A stretch of 64,000 nucleotides of DNA from NCBI RefSeq assembly GCF_023499255.1, contig NZ_CP092183.1, forward strand, positions 8,180,501-8,244,500, written 5' to 3'. The translations under genes and the position numbers were made by a program. A model generated the notes under the pieces. The model saw only the letters and a list, made by a program, of their open reading frames with translations. It was not told where the DNA came from and did no database searches. Below are positions 57,164-64,000 of this stretch, piece after piece. Within the stretch, counting starts at the first letter, position 1; the number at the start of each line of letters is the position of its first letter. Source of the DNA: Couchioplanes caeruleus. Lineage in GTDB: Bacteria > Actinomycetota > Actinomycetes > Mycobacteriales > Micromonosporaceae.

Positions 57164-57186
57164 GCATTATGGAAGATCCATAATGC
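57164..57186. promoter_or_regulatory. Perfect inverted repeat upstream of first M6 protease
   Basis: GCATTATGGA-AGA-TCCATAATGC: 10-bp arms, no mismatch, in AT-richer DNA than its surroundings. It is 141 nt before the protease start and 51 nt before the conserved TTGCATACGTTCACCT element. It looks like a repressor or activator site. No copy was seen before the second protease. Confidence 0.5.
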
Positions 57187-57236
57187 GTAACCATCGCCGA
57201 ACAATTCGTGTCACCCCTTCCGACACATCGGTGTAG

Positions 57237-57252
57237 TTGCATACGTTCACCT
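57237..57252 (+). promoter_or_regulatory. Promoter element shared by the two M6 protease genes
   Basis: TTGCATACGTTCACCT here is identical to 59798-59813, and in both cases lies exactly 90 nt (start to start) before the GTG of the protease. TACGTT inside it fits a -10 (TANNNT). Confidence 0.5.
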
Positions 57253-57326
57253 GAGCCTCGAATCCGGGGCGGTTCACCGCCGTCGCTGCACCACAGCGCG
57301 CGGTCATGCCAACGGAGGTAAACGTA

Positions 57327-59702
57327 GTGCGCAAGGTGGTCGTGGGACTGCTCGGCGCCGCGATGGCGACCAGTGTCGGGATGATGCTCCCGAACGGCGC
57401 CCTCGCTGCACCGCCGGTCGATCCAGCGCCGGTGGCCAAGACCGGTGCGGCACCATTGGACGATCTGCCCAACCCGCTGGAGGAGAAGCGTCGCGCCCTC
57501 CGCCAGGAGGCCGTCGCCGACGTCGTCAGCGGCAAGGCCAAGCCGATCAAGCGGAACGGCAGCACCGTCGTCAAGGTCGGCCGCACCCAGGGTTCCGGCG
57601 TGACCAACCGCAAGGTTGCCAAGTCCGGCACCGACCAGTACGTCGAGCTCGGCCGCGAGCGGACCGACCGGATCTTCGTGATCCTGGCCGAGTTCGGCGA
57701 CCAGCGGCACCCCAGCTTCCCCGACGTGGACAGCGACCCGGCCACGCCCGGGCCGACCACGTTCAACGGCCCGCTGCACAACAAGATCCCCGCGCCCAAC
57801 CGCTCGGTGGACAACTCGACGGTGTGGCAGCCGGACTACAACGCCGAGCACTACCGCGACCTGTACTTCGGTGAGGGCGCGGGCAAGGAGTCGGTGAAGA
57901 CCTACTTCCAGTCCCAGTCGTCCGGGCGCTACAGCGTCGACGGCGAGGTCACGGACTGGGTCAAGGTCAACTACAACGAGGCCCGGTACGGCCGCGACTT
58001 CTGCGGCAGCCACGTCTGCAACAACACGTGGGCGCTCGTCCGCGACGCCGCCAACCAGTGGGTGGCGGACCAGAAGGCCGCCGGCCGCACGGACGCGCAG
58101 GTCGCCGCGGACATGAAGTCGTTCGACCAGTACGACCGGTACGACTACGACAACGACGGCGACTTCAACGAGCCCGACGGCTACATCGACCACTTCCAGA
58201 TCGTCCACGCCGGCGGCGACCAGGCCGACGGTGACCCGCAGCAGGGTGAGGACGCCATCTGGAGCCACCGCTGGTACGCGTACGGCACCGACCAGGGCCG
58301 CACCGGTCCGTCGAACAACCTGCTCGGCGGCACCCAGATCGGCAACACCGGCATCTGGATCGGCGACTACACCATCCAGCCGGAGAACGGCGGCCTGAGC
58401 GTCTTCGTGCACGAGTACACGCACGACCTGGGCCTGCCGGACGACTACGACACCTCGGGCCGTGGCGACAACAACAACGAGCACTGGACCCTGATGGCCC
58501 AGAGCCGGCTCAGCGCGGCGGGCGACCAGGCCATCGGCACCCGCCCCGGCGACCTCGGCGCGTGGAACAAGCTGCAGCTCGGCTGGCTCGACTACGAGAC
58601 GGTCGTGGCCGGTCAGCAGAAGACGCTGAACCTCGGCCCGCAGGAGTACAACACCTCGAAGGCGCAGGGTGTCGTCGTGGTGCTGCCGGACAAGGAGGTC
58701 AGCACCGACCTGGGCGCTCCGTTCGCCGGCGAGGGCCAGTTCTTCTCGGGCAACGCCGACGACCTGAACAACTCGCTGTCGCACGACATCGACCTCACCG
58801 GCAAGACCACCGCGGCGGTCACGCTCAAGGGCCGGTACGACATCGAGCAGGACTACGACTACCTGTACTTCGAGGCGTCGACGGACAACGGGGCCACCTG
58901 GTCCCGCCTGGACGGCACGCTGAACGGCGCGCCGCTGCCGCGCGACGCCAGCAACACCCCCGCGCTGACCGGCAGCACCGGCGGCGAGTGGGCGGACATC
59001 GCGGTGCCGCTGAACGCGTACGCCGGCAAGAAGATCACCTTCCGGCTGCACTACCTCACCGACGGTGGCGTGGCCGAGGGCGGGTTCTTCGGTGACGACC
59101 TCACCATCACCGCGGACGGCGCGACCGTGCTGGCCGACGGGGCCGAGGGCGACACCACGTGGAAGATGGACGGCTTCTCGATCGTCGGCGCCACCTCGAC
59201 CGAGGAGTTCGACAACTTCTACATCGCCGGGCACCGCAGCTACGTGTCGTACGACCAGTACCTCAAGACCGGCCCGTACTTCTTCGGCTACCCGGCGACC
59301 CCGGACAAGGTGGACCACTACTCCTACCAGGAGGGTCTGCTGATCTCGTACTGGGACACGTCGCAGGTCGACAACAACACCAACGTGCACCCGGGCACGG
59401 GCCGCAACCTGATCATCGACGCGCACCCGGCGCCGTTCTACAACCTGGAGGGGCTGCCGTGGCGGGCCCGCATCCAGGTGTACGACGCCCCGTTCAGCCT
59501 CAAGAAGGCCGATTCGTTCACGCTGCACATCAACGGCAAGCCCAGCTACATCCGGGGCCAGGCCGCGCAGCCGCTGTTCGACGACACCCAGAAGTACTTC
59601 TACGACGAGCTGCCGAACCAGGGCGTCAAGCTCCCGGCCGTCGGCGTGAAGATCAAGGTTGTCGACGTGAACGGCACCTCGATGAAGGTCCGCATCAGCT
59701 GA
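57327..59702 (+). CDS. Secreted M6-family (immune inhibitor A-like) metalloprotease
   Basis: 791 aa. The Sec signal peptide is MRKVVVGLLGAAMATSVG onward with cleavage expected at ALA-APP. A propeptide of about 100 residues precedes the protease. The zinc motif is VFVHEYTHDLGLPDDYD, with first His at about residue 362. A calcium-loop-like DYDNDGDFNEPDGYID lies earlier. After the protease come beta-sandwich domains (DYDYLYFEASTDNG, GGVAEGGFFGDDLTI). M6 enzymes degrade extracellular proteins. The start is the GTG at 57327 since GGAGGT lies upstream; an ATG at 57306 lacks one. It is paralogous to the next gene. Confidence 0.93.
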   Translation: MRKVVVGLLGAAMATSVGMMLPNGALAAPPVDPAPVAKTGAAPLDDLPNPLEEKRRALRQEAVADVVSGKAKPIKRNGSTVVKVGRTQGSGVTNRKVAKSGTDQYVELGRERTDRIFVILAEFGDQRHPSFPDVDSDPATPGPTTFNGPLHNKIPAPNRSVDNSTVWQPDYNAEHYRDLYFGEGAGKESVKTYFQSQSSGRYSVDGEVTDWVKVNYNEARYGRDFCGSHVCNNTWALVRDAANQWVADQKAAGRTDAQVAADMKSFDQYDRYDYDNDGDFNEPDGYIDHFQIVHAGGDQADGDPQQGEDAIWSHRWYAYGTDQGRTGPSNNLLGGTQIGNTGIWIGDYTIQPENGGLSVFVHEYTHDLGLPDDYDTSGRGDNNNEHWTLMAQSRLSAAGDQAIGTRPGDLGAWNKLQLGWLDYETVVAGQQKTLNLGPQEYNTSKAQGVVVVLPDKEVSTDLGAPFAGEGQFFSGNADDLNNSLSHDIDLTGKTTAAVTLKGRYDIEQDYDYLYFEASTDNGATWSRLDGTLNGAPLPRDASNTPALTGSTGGEWADIAVPLNAYAGKKITFRLHYLTDGGVAEGGFFGDDLTITADGATVLADGAEGDTTWKMDGFSIVGATSTEEFDNFYIAGHRSYVSYDQYLKTGPYFFGYPATPDKVDHYSYQEGLLISYWDTSQVDNNTNVHPGTGRNLIIDAHPAPFYNLEGLPWRARIQVYDAPFSLKKADSFTLHINGKPSYIRGQAAQPLFDDTQKYFYDELPNQGVKLPAVGVKIKVVDVNGTSMKVRIS

Positions 59703-59715
59703 ACCGGACATAACG

Positions 59716-59745
59716 GCGGCGCCCGGGATTTATCCCGGGCGCCGC
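59716..59745 (+). terminator. Terminator after first M6 protease
   Basis: A 13-bp perfect stem GCGGCGCCCGGGA/TCCCGGGCGCCGC with a TTTA loop, followed by TCTTTGTT, 14 nt past the stop. Confidence 0.88.
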
Positions 59746-59797
59746 TCTTTGTTCCGCATAAAGAAATGGTCCCGAACACTTCCACGCATCTCTCTTT

Positions 59798-59813
59798 TTG
59801 CATACGTTCACCT
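59798..59813 (+). promoter_or_regulatory. Promoter element, second copy
   Basis: Identical 16 bases to 57237-57252 at the same distance from the start codon; the bases after it (CTAGGCCCCGAACCCGGGG against CTGAGCCTCGAATCCGGGG) also agree closely. Confidence 0.5.
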
Positions 59814-59887
59814 AGGCCCCGAACCCGGGGTCTCTGCACGCCGAGCCGCTGCACGACAGCGTTCGGGTACGTCGACGGAGGTACGTA

Positions 59888-62269
59888 GTGCGCAAAGTAG
59901 TCGTGGGACTACTCGGCGCCGCGATGGTGACCGGTGTCGGGATCTCGCTCCCCACCGTGGCCCAAGCGGCGCCCCCGGTGGAGCCGACACCGGCGGCCAG
60001 CAAGCGGGCCGCGATGGACGACCTCCCCAACCCGGTTGAGGACAAGCGCCGCGAGCTGCGTCAGGAGGCCGTCAACGGTGTCCTGAAGGGCGACATCAAG
60101 ACGCAGCGACGTGGCGGCAGCACCGTTGCGAAGGTCGGCAAGACGCGTGGCGGCGGCCTGAACGACCGCACCGTCAAGGCGGCCGGCCAGGACCAGTACG
60201 TCGAGCTGAGCCGCGAGCGCACCGACAAGATCTTCGTCATCCTGGCGGAGTTCGGTAACCAGCGGCACCCGGACTACCCGGACGTCGACAGCGACCCGGA
60301 CACGCCGGGCCCCACGACGTTCGAGGGCCCGCTGCACAACAAGATCCCCGCGCCGGACCGGTCTCAGGACAACACCACGGTCTGGCAGCCGGACTACAAC
60401 AAGAAGCACTACGAGGACCTGTACTTCGGCAAGGGCAAGAACGTCGAGTCGCTGAAGACCTACTACGAGACGCAGTCCTCCGGGCGCTACAGCGTCGAGG
60501 GCGAGGTCTCGGACTGGGTGAAGGTGCCGTACAACGAGGCCCGCTACGGCCGCGACTGCGACATCAACGGCCAGTGCACCGACACCAACGCCTGGGCGCT
60601 CATCACGGACGCCGTGAACAAGTGGGTGGCCGAGCGCAAGGCCGCCGGTCGCACCGACGCGCAGATCGCCGCCGAGGTCAAGCAGTTCGACCAGTGGGAC
60701 CGCAACGACTACGACGGTGACGGCAACTTCAACGAGCCCGACGGCTACATCGACCACTTCCAGATCGTCCACGCCGGCGGCGACCAGTCCGACGGCGACC
60801 CGCAGCAGGGTGAGGACGCCATCTGGGCGCACCGCTGGAACGCGTACCTGAACACGGTCGGCAGCGACGGCCCCTCGTACAACAAGTACGGCGGCCAGCA
60901 GATCGGCAACACCGGCGTCTGGATCTCCGACTACACCATGCAGCCGGAGAACGGCGGCCTCAGCGTGTTCGCGCACGAGTACGGCCACGACCTCGGCCTG
61001 CCGGACGACTACGACACCAGCGGCGGCCTGAACAACAACAGCGAGTACTGGACGCTGATGGCCCAGAGCCGTCTCTCCGGCGCGGGCGAGCCCCTCGGCA
61101 CGCGCCCCGGCGACCTCGGCGCCTGGAACAAGCTGCAGCTCGGCTGGCTGGACTACGAGACCGTCGTCGCGGGTCAGAAGAAGACCCTGAACCTCGGCCC
61201 GCAGGAGTACAACACCGACAAGGCCCAGGGCGTCGTCGTGGTGCTGCCGGACAAGGAGGTCACCACCGACCTCGGCGCACCGGCCTCGGGCACGAAGCAG
61301 TACTTCTCCGGTAACGACAACGGGCTCAACACCTCGCTGAGCCGGACGGTCGACCTGACCGGTGCCACCTCGGGCGCGTTCGACCTCAAGGGCCGCTACT
61401 CGATCGAAGAGGGCTACGACTACCTCTACGTCGAGGTCTCGCAGGACAACGGCGCCAACTGGACCGCCGTGAACGGCACCGTCGGCGGCGCGCCGTTCGG
61501 CACCGACGGCGGCAACCCGGGCCGGCCCGCGATCACCGGCACCAGCGGCGGCGCCTGGAAGGACATCCACGTCCCGCTGGACGCGTACGCCGGCAAGAAG
61601 GTGCAGGTCCGCCTGCACTACCTGACCGACGGTGGCGTGTCCGAGGGCGGCTTCTTCGGCGACGACCTCACGATCAAGGTGAACGACGCGGTCGTCTCCA
61701 CCGACGGCGCCGAGGGCACCCCGGCGTGGACGCTCGGCGGCTTCACCGTCGTCGGCGCGAGCACCACCGCGGACTACGACAACTTCTACATCGCGGGCAA
61801 CCGCAGCTACGTGTCGTACGACAAGTACCTGAAGACCGGCCCGTACAACTTCGGCTGGCCGGCCAAGCCGGACTGGGCGGAGCACTTCGCCTACCAGCAG
61901 GGCCTGCTGATCTCGTACAACGACCAGTCGGTGGCGGACAACAACGTCAACAAGCACCCCGGCTCCGGTCGCAACCTGATCATCGACAGCCACCCGGCGC
62001 CGTTCTACAACCTCGAGGGCCAGCCCTGGCGGGCCCGGATCCAGCTGTACGACGCCCCGTTCAGCCTGAAGAAGGCCGACTCCTTCACGCTGCACGTCAA
62101 CGGCAAGGCCAGCTACGTCCGGGGCCAGGCCGCGCAGCCGACCTTCGACGACACCAAGAAGTACTTCTACGACGAGATCCCGTGGGCCGGCGTCAAGCTC
62201 CCCGCGGTCGGCGTGAAGATCAAGGTGCTGTCGCAGAACGGCACCTCGATGAAGATCCGCATCTCCTGA
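59888..62269 (+). CDS. Second secreted M6-family metalloprotease
   Basis: 793 aa, alignable with the previous gene over its whole length. The signal peptide MRKVVVGLLGAAMVTGVG onward has its cleavage site at AQA-APP. The zinc motif is VFAHEYGHDLGLPDDYD, the canonical HExGH of M6, with first His at about residue 363. DYDGDGNFNEPDGYID is the calcium-loop-like segment. The C-terminal beta domains carry FGWPAKPDWAEHF where the first copy has FGYPATPDKVDHY. GTG start after GGAGGT. It arose by tandem duplication that included the promoter. Confidence 0.94.
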   Translation: MRKVVVGLLGAAMVTGVGISLPTVAQAAPPVEPTPAASKRAAMDDLPNPVEDKRRELRQEAVNGVLKGDIKTQRRGGSTVAKVGKTRGGGLNDRTVKAAGQDQYVELSRERTDKIFVILAEFGNQRHPDYPDVDSDPDTPGPTTFEGPLHNKIPAPDRSQDNTTVWQPDYNKKHYEDLYFGKGKNVESLKTYYETQSSGRYSVEGEVSDWVKVPYNEARYGRDCDINGQCTDTNAWALITDAVNKWVAERKAAGRTDAQIAAEVKQFDQWDRNDYDGDGNFNEPDGYIDHFQIVHAGGDQSDGDPQQGEDAIWAHRWNAYLNTVGSDGPSYNKYGGQQIGNTGVWISDYTMQPENGGLSVFAHEYGHDLGLPDDYDTSGGLNNNSEYWTLMAQSRLSGAGEPLGTRPGDLGAWNKLQLGWLDYETVVAGQKKTLNLGPQEYNTDKAQGVVVVLPDKEVTTDLGAPASGTKQYFSGNDNGLNTSLSRTVDLTGATSGAFDLKGRYSIEEGYDYLYVEVSQDNGANWTAVNGTVGGAPFGTDGGNPGRPAITGTSGGAWKDIHVPLDAYAGKKVQVRLHYLTDGGVSEGGFFGDDLTIKVNDAVVSTDGAEGTPAWTLGGFTVVGASTTADYDNFYIAGNRSYVSYDKYLKTGPYNFGWPAKPDWAEHFAYQQGLLISYNDQSVADNNVNKHPGSGRNLIIDSHPAPFYNLEGQPWRARIQLYDAPFSLKKADSFTLHVNGKASYVRGQAAQPTFDDTKKYFYDEIPWAGVKLPAVGVKIKVLSQNGTSMKIRIS

Positions 62270-62285
62270 TCCACCGCACCGTCTG

Positions 62286-62314
62286 ACGCCCGGGGGCCTC
62301 AAGCCCCCGGGCGT
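62286..62314 (+). terminator. Terminator after second M6 protease
   Basis: A 12-bp perfect stem ACGCCCGGGGGC/GCCCCCGGGCGT with a 5-nt loop, followed by CGCTCTTTG, 17 nt past the stop. Confidence 0.88.
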
Positions 62315-62619
62315 CGCTCTTTGCGGCCGGGCTCATTCAGATCGACGGCCGTCCGCTACACCAGGATTTCGATGTGCGCCACCGTGAGACTGTCGCAGTG
62401 CCGACCGCCGGTGCGTGAGATCCATTACTCAAGATCATCTATGCGATAGTGATCTTGATCGTTAGAGTGAAGGGAACACGCAGGCCGGGTGAGCCGCTCA
62501 GGGTCGAGCCGCCATGTCACCGCCGCGGGTACATCGGTCAATTCGGCAACGGCTCGCCGACAGGTCCCTGCCGGATTTCTCGAGCGTTCGACGCCGAAGT
62601 TTCAAGAACGGGGATCATC
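62315..62619. promoter_or_regulatory. Upstream region of the secreted-protein pair, with inverted repeat
   Basis: CAAGATCATCTAT (62430-62442) and ATAGTGATCTTG (62446-62457) are near-perfect inverted repeats around GCG, centred 176 nt before the next GTG. ATCATCTATG also occurs just past acs (57075-57084). No other gene is seen in these 305 bases. Confidence 0.45.
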
Positions 62620-63348
62620 GTGCGCTTTCACATGGGCGTCGGTGCCGCGCTGCTGGCGGCATCTGCAGGCATTCTGCCGGGCACTGCCGCCTTCGCGCAG
62701 ACCGGCAGCGTCAATGCCGCGGCGGACGAGGCGGACGTCCCGGACCTCCAGGAGTTCGCGGTGAACCCCGACGAGATCGATTCCGGCCAAGCACCGGACA
62801 AGGCGCCGACGGCCGTCGACGTCGCCGAGGTGGGCGCCATCGTCCGTGCACCCCTGGAGTGCGAGCCCGGCTACTCGACCTATTCGTGGACCGGGACGAA
62901 GACCCCGTGGACGGTCACCCACGCGAAGGGCTACGAGAACTTCACGGGCAGCACGGCGACCTATACCAAATCCGCCACCCGGGAACGGACGATCACCGCC
63001 TCCGCCGAGGTGACCTCGGGAGCCACCGTCAGCGCCAATGTCGTGATCGCCAGCCTGGACGGTCAGGTCTCCTGGACCCTGGCGGCCTCCGGAAGCGTGA
63101 CCAATTCCGGTTCCGAATCCGTGACCGCCACGATGAAGCCCGGAAGCGTATACGTCTTCTACGCCGGCGCCCGCAAGACGAGCGGCAGTTTCAGCTACTC
63201 CCTCTGCAACTCGAGCGGAACGCACGTGACGGTCAAGAGCAAGGGCAAGGCGACGAGCTTCGGACTCAAGCGCGAAGGCGCCGTGCGCTGCGGCAGCACC
63301 GTTACCAGCGCAAGCCTCGGATACGTGGCCGAACGGGACTACTGCTGA
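62620..63348 (+). CDS. Secreted protein of unknown function
   Basis: 242 aa from the GTG at 62620 (GGGGAT upstream; an ATG at 62632 is possible). The signal peptide is MGVGAALLAASAGILPGTAAFAQ. A linker of about 60 acidic residues is followed by a beta-rich domain of about 150 residues with many Thr and Ser (TATYTKSATRERTITASAEV, SGSVTNSGSESVTATM) and three or four Cys (LECEPGY, YSLCNSSG, RCGST, RDYC) that may form disulfides. I do not recognise the family. The TGA overlaps the next ATG. Confidence 0.75.
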   Translation: MRFHMGVGAALLAASAGILPGTAAFAQTGSVNAAADEADVPDLQEFAVNPDEIDSGQAPDKAPTAVDVAEVGAIVRAPLECEPGYSTYSWTGTKTPWTVTHAKGYENFTGSTATYTKSATRERTITASAEVTSGATVSANVVIASLDGQVSWTLAASGSVTNSGSESVTATMKPGSVYVFYAGARKTSGSFSYSLCNSSGTHVTVKSKGKATSFGLKREGAVRCGSTVTSASLGYVAERDYC

Positions 63349-63959
63349 TGGACGCGGCCCGCAAAGCGGTTTCAGCAATCATGGCCCTGGGGGTCGTACT
63401 CCTGGCGGCTGCCTGCGATGGTGCCGATGATCCTGTTGCGGGCCCTGCTTCTGCCTCACACCCCGTCAGTACCGCCCCCGTGCCGAACGCGGGATCGGCG
63501 CCGTGCCGCGGCGGAACCGTCGCATTGGCACCGCTGTCCCGCAAGGTCGTGGCGACCGATGTGTCCGGTGTCGTCAAAAGCTCCCGGGGAAAGCCGTTCA
63601 CCGCAGAGCTCAGACCGGTCCGCACGGTAGTGCCTTCCGTCCAGGCATCCGACGGCGTCGACGCCACAGCGATTTTCGCCAAATTCGCGCAACAGGCCGG
63701 ACCGGCGATCGCACCGTTGAATGAGCCGTCCCCCCACGAGGACGCTTCCGGGCAGTTCACCGTTGACGGCGACGGAGAAATGGTCACCTACGAGTCGGTT
63801 CAACTGGTCGAGGCCAGCTTCACCTATCGATGTGGAGACACCGTGGTCAGCGGAGTCGTCAGTTCGTACGCACGGCCCCGTACCGGCATCATGCAGTGCG
63901 ACAGCGCGAAGAGACCGACGGCGGACATCGTCAAAGAGGTCGCCGCACTGGCCTGTTGA
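63348..63959 (+). CDS. Putative lipoprotein coupled to the secreted protein
   Basis: 203 aa. The signal peptide MDAARKAVSAIMALGVVLLA has lipobox LAAAC, so Cys23 would be lipidated. The mature part has three more Cys (APCRGG, YRCGDT, MQCDS and the terminal AC) and a hydrophilic linker. ATG 63348 overlaps the stop of the upstream gene (TGATG). The pair probably acts together at the cell surface; no family is recognised. Confidence 0.75.
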   Translation: MDAARKAVSAIMALGVVLLAAACDGADDPVAGPASASHPVSTAPVPNAGSAPCRGGTVALAPLSRKVVATDVSGVVKSSRGKPFTAELRPVRTVVPSVQASDGVDATAIFAKFAQQAGPAIAPLNEPSPHEDASGQFTVDGDGEMVTYESVQLVEASFTYRCGDTVVSGVVSSYARPRTGIMQCDSAKRPTADIVKEVAALAC

Positions 63960-64000
63960 CACGAGCGCGCATCCGACGCACGATCTGACGCCCGGGAGCT

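Noticed and set aside
59909..62302. Long minus-strand reading frame opposite the second M6 protease
   Set aside because: Mirror frame caused by GC-rich codon bias; composed of Val/Arg/Leu/Asp runs with no start signal. The same applies opposite the first protease, acs, kdp and hppA genes.

Overview
The window is high-GC, actinobacterial DNA, probably from Actinoplanes or another member of the Micromonosporaceae. The signs are GTG/TTG starts, 4-nt ATGA/GTGA overlaps, a Lys/Ala-rich TopA tail, and a bldG neighbourhood (topA - hppA - anti-sigma gene - bldG - helicase - tad genes - ssd - HAD phosphatase - acs) that from memory is collinear with Streptomyces. No tRNA, rRNA or CRISPR array was seen.

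Backbone, left part (1-16856): end of a D-threonine aldolase-like gene, a TetR regulator divergent from a sugar-lactone oxidase, topA, two genes of unknown function, a K+-independent proton-pumping pyrophosphatase (hppA) with a structured leader, an array of 22-bp repeats, the bldG/anti-sigma pair, an MrfA-like helicase, and a tightly overlapping minus-strand Tad/Flp pilus operon that includes a 70-aa gene of unknown function between tadB and tadC.

Inserted element (16857-49563): the main finding. The pilus ATPase gene tadA is split. Its first 281 codons lie at 49560-50402 and its last 117 at 16499-16852, and the 4 bases CAGG occur at both breakpoints. Removing the intervening 32.7 kb rejoins the two halves exactly in frame. 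The element carries a kdpFABCDE potassium-uptake operon, a KimA-like permease and a truncated KhtT-like antiporter regulator (potassium). It also carries a stress cluster (two short MreB-like actins, a DksA/TraR zinc-finger protein, a STAS protein and a frameshifted Dps), a TetR/MMPL-DUF3817 efflux unit with a clear operator, a lone CcsB, and a two-component system divergent from an ABC exporter. It has been hit by several insertion sequences: two abutting ISL3-type elements (one carrying a CoaD-like passenger gene), an IS481 and an IS110. No integrase or serine recombinase gene was recognised in it.

Backbone, right part (49545-64000): 5' half of tadA, ssd/tadZ, a second STAS gene, an HAD-IB phosphatase that may be leaderless, a PH-like membrane protein, a Fic-fold protein with a degenerate active site, acetyl-CoA synthetase, a tandem pair of secreted M6 metalloproteases with duplicated promoters, and a translationally coupled pair encoding a secreted protein and a lipoprotein.
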